DNA of 64,000 nucleotides, taken from positions 186,001 through 250,000 of the forward strand of contig JARWMV010000253.1 in assembly GCA_030998015.1 (NCBI GenBank). Reading direction: 5' to 3'. Below, piece by piece: positions 57,431 to 64,000 of the stretch; position 1 is the stretch's first letter; every line of letters starts with the position of its first letter. Made by a program: the position numbers and the translations under genes. Below the pieces are notes generated by a model, which saw only the letters and a program-made list of their open reading frames with translations, was not told the origin of the DNA and did not search any database. Source of the DNA: Ceratorhiza oryzae-sativae. Lineage: Eukaryota; Basidiomycota; Agaricomycetes; Cantharellales; Ceratobasidiaceae.

Positions 57431-58412
57431 TTATTTTTATGAGTGAAAGCGCAACGGAGCGCCAAAATGGGAAGAATGGTAGAAAGGAAACGAGTGAGAA
57501 TCGGCACGGCATGCAGAAGAATGATTGTCAACATTTTGGCGGAGCAATCGGGGCGGTTGCCAAGATTGGTCTCGATCAGGAAGGCCCTGGAGTAATAGAG
57601 CGGCAGACGCTTCCAGCTGGGTCTTGTCCAGCCCAGTGGATGTCCCTCACCTCCAAGTTGCGACGTTGCGATCGTTTACTCGACTTCAATACCTCGAGTT
57701 GGATAGGATGTCGATGAGGCGGGGTCGCAGCCACCGGTCACGGTCGTTGTGTTCTTGGCTGAGGGTTGAGCAACAGGATGGCGGGCACAAGGAACGGGGT
57801 GATCGACTATGATGATCGCTGCCAAACACGGGACATGAAGTTGGCGACAGACGCGAGGTGGTGGTTGATGGCACGATGGTTGATCGGAGACGCCTTCGAT
57901 TCGATCGAATTGACATTCAATGATGTGTGCTGTGTTCCAGTCGTGAGTGACTCCATGAACGATGGAAGGTGGATACTAACAAGAGATGGTGGCCCACGAG
58001 TGAATAAAGCTCTATCGTGACAACGGAATGTTGATGACCCGCCTGGATGTTGTGGGGCCGGAAAACCAATCGTAATTTGCCCCCGCTGCACAGGTCGTGT
58101 GGCTCATGCCGTCGCTGGGTGGCACAAGCCTCGATGGGGTTTCCCCATCACATCGCGCCCCTCACTCATGATCGCCGATGGCACCATTTCGCGAAACAGA
58201 TGTGGGATTGGGCCCACGTCCGAGGAGCTGTATTCAGGCGGCGGCCAGCAAGAGCAAGTTTCGCAAGAAGCCGGCCTTGAATTCCTACAAGGCGCCTCTT
58301 GCGTTACACAGCCCCGTGGCCACCCTCACCACACCCACGAGGCGCCGAGTTGTCCTCTCGTTCACCACGTTCTGCCCATTCACTCCCGTTGACGAGCGAG
58401 AATCTATTGTAC
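57431..58412. other. intergenic between PWWP pseudogene and DUF6535 gene C
   Basis: The left end (about 57430-57540) still resembles intron sequence of the PWWP gene near 63350-63460. Beyond it, frames at 57525-58280 carry no recognised motif. It should contain the promoter of gene C. Confidence 0.45.
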
Positions 58413-61400
58413 ATGTCAGAAACAATATTTCCCAATAGTCGAAAGGCTATACCACACACAAACCAGGAACGAGCAGAGCGCGAAAAACAAACGAAACAGT
58501 CGTTCGGCCAAAATGTGGCCATAGATGTGAGTTGTTCATTCAGGAAACAAGCTGCTGAAAATTTACCCCTGCTGGTTTCCGATACTCTGCGCAGGATCCC
58601 GAAGATGAGATTTACGCAGAAATGGCGAGGGGAGCGCGAGTGTGGAGGACGTACGTTAAGGAAACCGATCGGTGGGATAAAGAGATGGTTGAGGGTAGAA
58701 ACAGGCAAGCGTATCGCACAAGCAACCGATGATCCTAATCCATTAAAATACCTCCGCTGCACAGCTCGTTAGATGTGCTACTGAGTGAGTGATATCGTCC
58801 GTTTGTTGATAAACGCTAACACATGTTCGCAGTTTTCGTGAGTACTGCTTGGTCTCGAAGCATCCACATAACGCTAAGAGTTACGCACGCAGGCTGCGCT
58901 GTTCTCGGCTATATCCACAGCGTGCGTGTGCCTTTATATGCCTCGTGTCCGGTCTGCACGCTTATGGCATTTTGCCTCAGGTTCATCATCGAGAGTCTCG
59001 GCGACCTCAAGCCAGACCCAGCTGAGTCTTCGGCCAAGACCCTGCTAGCCATATCACAAAAGCTGGATGCAATCTTCAGTGGACAGCAAGCCTCGTCCTC
59101 GTCCGCTCAGACGTCAAACAACGATCTGGATGTCTTCTCTCCATCTCACTCGGCGGTCGTCGTCAATATTCTATGGCTCTTGTCGCTAAGCCTGAGCGTT
59201 GCAGTGTCTCTTATCGCCATGCTTGCCAAGGATTGGTGCTACAGCTTCATGTCTGGTCGTTCCGGTCAGGCATACGACCAGGCACGAAAACGACAGCAAC
59301 GATGGAACGGGATCGAGCGGTGGAAAATGCAAGAGCTGGTGACTCAGCTGCCAGGGCTGTTACATCTCGCATTGTGTGAGTTTCTTGTGCAAATATAGTG
59401 ATGCTACTCTGAAAGAACCCGTGTTAGTGTTATTCGCGATCGGGTTGTGCATATACTTGTGGGACATCAATCTGCCCGTGGCTATACCCGTGACTATGGT
59501 CACAAGTTTGGCTGCTCTTATCTACATCCTCGCCACCGTGTTGCCCATGGTTGATGCGTTCTGTCCATATAGCACCCCAGCGACTATCGCCAGTTAGGAT
59601 CACCTGCAAGGCAGCTCAGTGGGGATTGCTCTTTGCATCCATTGCCATTGTGCTATTTCTGAGGCTGATCTCATTTAAATCCGAACGGTTAAATGAACAC
59701 ACGCGGCGGTTTATGGAATGGGTTCAACCTGGTGGGAAAAATGAAATAAACGATGAACAGGAGGCACTTATGGACAGCGTTCCTATGGATCATGTGACCT
59801 CCATGATGCTCGCCTGGATGATCGCCAACTGCGAAGACTCGCGCTCAGTTGATGTTGCGCTACAAGCGATCGCCGGCGGCAGAATCGGGCTTCCTTGCGA
59901 TCAGCTGCTCCGCGTTGGAGCACTTAAGCTAGTGCGTGCGCGGTTCATGGGACTGGTTGATGTTAAGGCGACCGCAGTTGAGCGCACCCTCAAGAACGAA
60001 AATATGCTGGATATGGCACTTCGATATAGTCGTGCAAGCGGCGTGCTTCTCTGTCACGTATCTCCAAGGTTACTTGAGGCCCCATGGATTCGGGAGGGTT
60101 GTTACATGCTTCAGGAACGTGAGCTATCGAATTGTCAATATAGGTGCGTACAATATCTACAATACGCAACCTATGGGCCGAGTGCGATTGCTGAGGCTGG
60201 GACGTTCAATAGCCTTGTTAACTCCACTTTGGTGACTTCTGGAGACCCCAAAAGAGTGGCAGCAGCATTGATAGGTCTTTTCTACTCCACGGGCGCAGGC
60301 CGTGTCTCAATGGCAGATGACATGGCCCTTTCCACACTCAGACAGCACGCATGTGGTACCCATCTCATTTCTAATCGAATACTCATTGCCCTGCTGGAGT
60401 CATTTTCGTACTATTCGCTCCGAAGAGGCATTTCCCTCGCCAGCGCACTGCTTGGTGTACTAGCATGCATTTACCTCAAAGCGGAGTCTGATGCGCCTGA
60501 GGTGGCTCGCGTGGTAGCAGTGACCTTAGCAGCACAAACATTCCTTGCCAAATTCTATCCTGGCGGTGAGGTAGCACCCGGATCGGAGTATGCTAAGCTT
60601 AAACGAGCACTGGAAGTGTTCGATTATCATCGAACCCATCACATCACTGAACACCACCGTCACTTTCTGTTCACCTTTTCTATGATAGGGTTGCTTCCCC
60701 ATGCAGATCTTACTGTGTTCAACCAGCACGCGAGCTTGGCCTCAAAATTTTTTCTCGCAGTCATGCGTCCGTGGCTTACAGATGGTCCGATCCATACGCT
60801 GCCACCTTCATACTCTTTGGATGTTCATCTCAGGGATTCTCACCTACTGTCGATTCACCCACACACATACGAGCCCACCATCCCTAGCGTTTCCTCACAA
60901 ACGACTCTTAAGTATAGCATGCTGTTGAAAGCTCGGCTCCGCACCCACAAGCTGTTCATCCCTGCTCTTCTCCTCATTCGCTTCACGGAGTTCAGCGAGC
61001 TACAGGACGCATACATACAATCTCTCTCTTTGCTTCCTGTTGGAGGGCACATTGATCTGTATTCCCACTATGATTTGATGCACACTTTAATCCAGGCCCC
61101 TCCACATGTGGATGCTGTCATTGTCAGCGTTGTCACATTCTACCTTAGGGTGCTTATTGCGGCCGTCATGCTGAGTGACGATTGTGTCCTCTCGGAGCGT
61201 CAGTATCTATTGAAAAGCATATTCAAATACCGAGCGGAGTTCAGCCAACTCGCAAGCAACAACGATTGCACTCCAGTGAGTCAGGAGAGAATCTTCGACC
61301 ATGTAGAGGAGGACACAAGCGGGCAGTCTGGGGATGAATGTATGCATCACACTGTACGGCTGGTGTTCGACTTTTGTTCTGCTGGTCTAGCCCACGGCCT

Positions 61401-61713
61401 CGTCCATGAAACCGAAGCCGTCGGCTCTCAGGAACCGCCCGCATGGCAAAAGAAGCTGCAGCGCATTCGGGAGCGTTTCGGGTCACACGGCTTCAGACCG
61501 CGACGCTTCATACCTGAGCCAGAGTCCGAAACTGTTCGACCTACAGAACCTAAACCCTGCGCCGAGACAGACCAAATCCAAGGTTTAGCAAACCCCGGGG
61601 GGAGACATCAATGGAAGAGTCCCCTGGGCATACGTGAAGCGCACGTTGTGAATCAGTTTGTGACTAGGGTCATATGTGAGGTGAGCATTCTACCGACGAA
61701 TCGTGACCATTGA
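58413..61713 (+). CDS. DUF6535-family membrane protein, gene C (one frame break)
   Basis: Best-preserved of the three copies. ATG 58413 (MSETIFPNSRKAIPHTNQER); intron to DPEDEIYAEMARG. The DUF6535 start VWRTYVKETDRWDKEMVEGRN is followed by a GC-AG intron (donor 58705), a 20-nt exon (58765-58784), a 5-nt microexon TTTTC (58833-58837), AALFSA, then FIIESLGDLKPDPAESSAKTLLAIS, the helix VNILWLLSLSLSVAVSLIAML, and KRQQRWNGIERWKMQEL. After another intron: LLFAIGLCIYLWDINLPVAIPVTMVTSLAALIYI and CPYSTPATIAS. At about 59594 the frame must shift by one base to continue RITCKAAQWGLLFASIAIVLFLRL through a 660-residue C-terminal region to 61713. That region is helical with no known motif. Function unknown; membrane location is inferred from the hydrophobic segments. 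Confidence 0.78.
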
Positions 61714-62199
61714 TGGCTGAGCCGATGGGGCATGTAGAGATTTTATTCTGCCAATGCGATGACTTGAGTAGAATCTAGGCGACCGTTTGAGATGGGCGTT
61801 GTCGAAATAATGGAAAGCCTGTAGCAGAAGCGTATATATGTTTGTAATAAACAGCCTTGATAAACCCGTATTGCTGAGTCCAAATCGAGCTTGACCGATA
61901 AGATTAGCGAATTGAAGTCTCACTCAATCCATTACGTCACATAGCTTGAGAGCTGTCAATGCCAAACGGTAGCTGAAGTGGCAACGCCGCCACCTCCACA
62001 TCTCAGATGTGGCTCTTACGTAACCGCACTTTGCTTTGTCACAAATTCAGTCATTCGACACAAACCAGAAAGTAAATATAAAAAACAGAGTATATCACAG
62101 CACACATCTGGACCTTATCGGTCCAACAAACATATCGCAATACGGTCATAAAACACTCGACATTGCGCCACCACCGACAAGCATCTACGCTGTCGTCAT
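61714..62199. other. intergenic between convergent genes
   Basis: 3' ends of DUF6535 gene C (plus) and the PWWP gene (minus) meet here. No gene seen. Part of it (from about 62100) is conserved in the 3' flank of the PWWP pseudogene at 56780. Confidence 0.5.
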
Positions 62200-63758
62200 T
62201 CATGCAGCACCCTTCTCAACCTCCATCGCATCTCCCTCTGCTGGTGCCGTTCCGTTCGGTGCACCATTCGCTTCCCCTTCTGCTGCCGCGTTCTGAGACG
62301 ACTTGGACTTTGGCTTTCCCGGCTTTCCTGATGTCGGTGCCTTGTCTTTTGACCCCCCGTTGTCGCCTTCCGAGGTTGTGATGAGCTGTTGCCATTTTGT
62401 GACGAGCGCCTGAGCGCGTTGGCGGAAATGATACTGATCGTCCGACGGGATGTTGGGCAGTTGGATGATCTTCCGCATGACTTTGCCTATTTTCGAGTAC
62501 TGAACCACAGCCGAAGTGAGCACTCCGGTGAAGCGGTATATAAAAAATGATGCGCACCGAGAGATACTCGACCGTCATCTTATCGTATTGCTCCACCGTA
62601 GTGAATACCGTGTCGAGTCCGTTCATCTCCTATGGGAAGAGATGGTATCAGCACATGGAACGCGCCAGCCCAAATTCGAACCCACCTCTGGAGCAGGTGC
62701 GGTTTTGGTCAAGAACGCTCGCTGCAGCTTGTGCCTCCACTCCTTCACCCTTGCCGCCTCCGGGTCAGCCGCCATCGCCGCATCGTCTCCGTCCTCGTCT
62801 CCGCCACCCCCAGCAGCCGGCGTAGGCGCAACCGAGTCCTTCTTTGCTCGCTTCGCAGGTCGTTCTTTGTCCGCCTTGCTCGACGTCGGCTTGTCCGCCG
62901 CAGGTTTCTCCTCTTCATCCTCCGACTCGATATGCTCCGCGCTCTTCTTTCCCTTTCCTCGACGTTGCTTGGCCAGCTGTTCCGATGCACGTTTGCGCTT
63001 GCCCTTTTTGTCCTCTGGGCTCTCCTTTGCCGTGCTGTCCCTCTTGCGCTTCTTGACCTTTGACCTTTTGCCAGTATCCGAGCTCTCCTCTTCGTCCTCC
63101 AGTTCATCGATCCCCCGTACCAGAGTCCGGACCCATCCCAGATGTTCTCGTTCCTTTTCACGCCTAGCCAGCTCGTCCTTGACCTTTCGCCAGTCGGTTG
63201 GGTCCTTTGCGATCTTGTAGCCCTCGAGCAGGTCGCCCTTTTTCTTGGACGGTTCGCTGATATAGGCGTTGATCTCGTGTGGGAGGAGTCGCGAGACGTC
63301 TTTGGCAGGGAGCCATGAGCTGATATGACGTTTATGCGGTTTGTTTATCGGTGGGGGCGCAAGGAAATGGCGAGATGACAGGGGGGGTGGTCGCAAGGAA
63401 ACAAGCGAAAGCGGGCACAGCAAGCAGAGTAAGTGATAGAATCAGCGGTTTGGCAGAGCAACTGGTAGAATGCACATACTGGTCACCGACCGGGAAGAAC
63501 CTCACACAGTAGAACGTCACCTTTTTCGAGGTGGGTCGTTCGGCCTTGACTTTCTTGGGCGCAGCTTCTGGGTCAATAATCTGTCCAAAAAGAGCGTCAA
63601 ATGGTAATCCGACGACTGAAATACAAGATTGTTTTGATTGTTGTTGTTGGGAAATTTGCACATACCTCGCCCGGCCACGGCGGATAGCCCTTTACTTTTC
63701 CAATAACGACATTGCCCACCTCGTACTTGACGTCGGAATCCTTCTTCTCCTGGGCCAT
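62200..63758 (-). CDS. PWWP-domain chromatin protein with TFIIS N-like C-terminal domain
   Basis: Likely nuclear chromatin reader of the LEDGF/HRP2 or IOC4 kind. ATG 63758 (MAQEKKDSDVKYEVGN) leads into a PWWP core VVIGKVKGYPPWPG; the next exon continues IIDPEAAPKKVKAERPTSKKVTFYCVRFFPVGD, then HISSWLPAKDVSRLLPHEINAY, the usual end of the PWWP fold. The middle is highly charged with nuclear-signal-like runs (SKVKKRKRDS, KKGKRKRAS, ERPAKRAKKDS) and acidic patches. The C-terminal part, WRHKLQRAFLTK, MNGLDTVFTTVEQYDKMTVEYL, YSKIGKVMRKI and YHFRQRAQALVTKWQQL, has the helical-bundle pattern of the LEDGF integrase-binding/TFIIS N type. It ends GDAMEVEKGAA, stop 62202-62200. Four short introns; frame intact. 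Two damaged copies lie at 56780 and 24160. Confidence 0.85.
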
Positions 63759-64000
63759 TTAGCGTCTGATGCGGGTGGTCTGGTCGCGGTCGGGATCAGA
63801 GAGGAAGAGGCGTGATCAACTTGGTCCCGTCTCCGCGCTTATCTCCGCCCGACGGTGCGGGCAGGTCCGTGCGCAAGCCCTTGCGCTCTCTGAGCTCGTG
63901 CCCATTTCGTCATCGGTTTGCATTGTATATTATCGTGCTATATGTACATGTGCCACACCCATCCGTCGTCTGACCATGTGAGTTTGTCGGAAAAGTCGGC
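63759..64000. promoter_or_regulatory. 5' flank of the PWWP gene
   Basis: G+C-rich sequence upstream of the minus-strand ATG at 63758; no clear TATA element. No further gene is visible before the window ends. Confidence 0.35.

Noticed and set aside
62516..63220. 234-residue Ser/Leu-rich plus-strand frame
   Set aside because: Antisense of the Lys/Glu/Asp-rich middle of the PWWP protein; such charge-rich codons give long shadow frames.

Overview
The window is nuclear DNA of a filamentous basidiomycete. The evidence is intron-dense genes (about 45-75 nt introns), fungal secreted enzymes (AA9, GH16, pepsin-like protease, GMC oxidoreductase), a CFEM protein and three members of the Agaricomycete DUF6535 membrane-protein family. 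The gene set resembles Rhizoctonia/Ceratobasidiaceae, but that placement is inference. All spliced structures were read by eye from reading frames, GT/GC-AG sites and family motifs; no search was run.

0-13 kb: two AA9 lytic polysaccharide monooxygenases with CBM1 domains lie in opposite orientation (one cut by the window edge). They flank a small secreted CFEM protein, an eIF2B-gamma gene and a divergently transcribed methyltransferase. An MFS monocarboxylate-type transporter follows. 13-22.5 kb: a 5'-truncated LINE, a secreted protein of unknown function, a GPI-type GH16 glucanase, a spliceosomal-type cyclophilin sharing a 152-bp promoter with APS kinase (promoter carries TCACGTGA), and a small unknown protein.

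22.5-44 kb: a decayed PWWP-gene fragment, DUF6535 gene A, an M24B aminopeptidase, a 5'-truncated DUF6535 gene B, a pepsin-like protease and a GMC oxidoreductase. Several of these show frame breaks that could be pseudogene lesions or residual assembly indels.

44.4-56.75 kb: an A+T-rich, CpG-poor transposon island. It holds three Tc1/mariner-like elements, a hAT transposase relic split by one of them, a 201-bp hAT-type MITE, two solo LTRs with perfect 5-bp target duplications, and a long inverted-repeat element. All the mariner-like ends share an odd design: each terminal repeat of about 190-225 bp is itself bounded by an inverted motif.

56.8-64 kb: a deleted pseudogene copy of the PWWP gene, DUF6535 gene C, and the intact PWWP gene. 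The pair 'PWWP (minus) / DUF6535 (plus)' occurs twice in the window (24-30 kb and 57-62 kb), suggesting an old segmental duplication.
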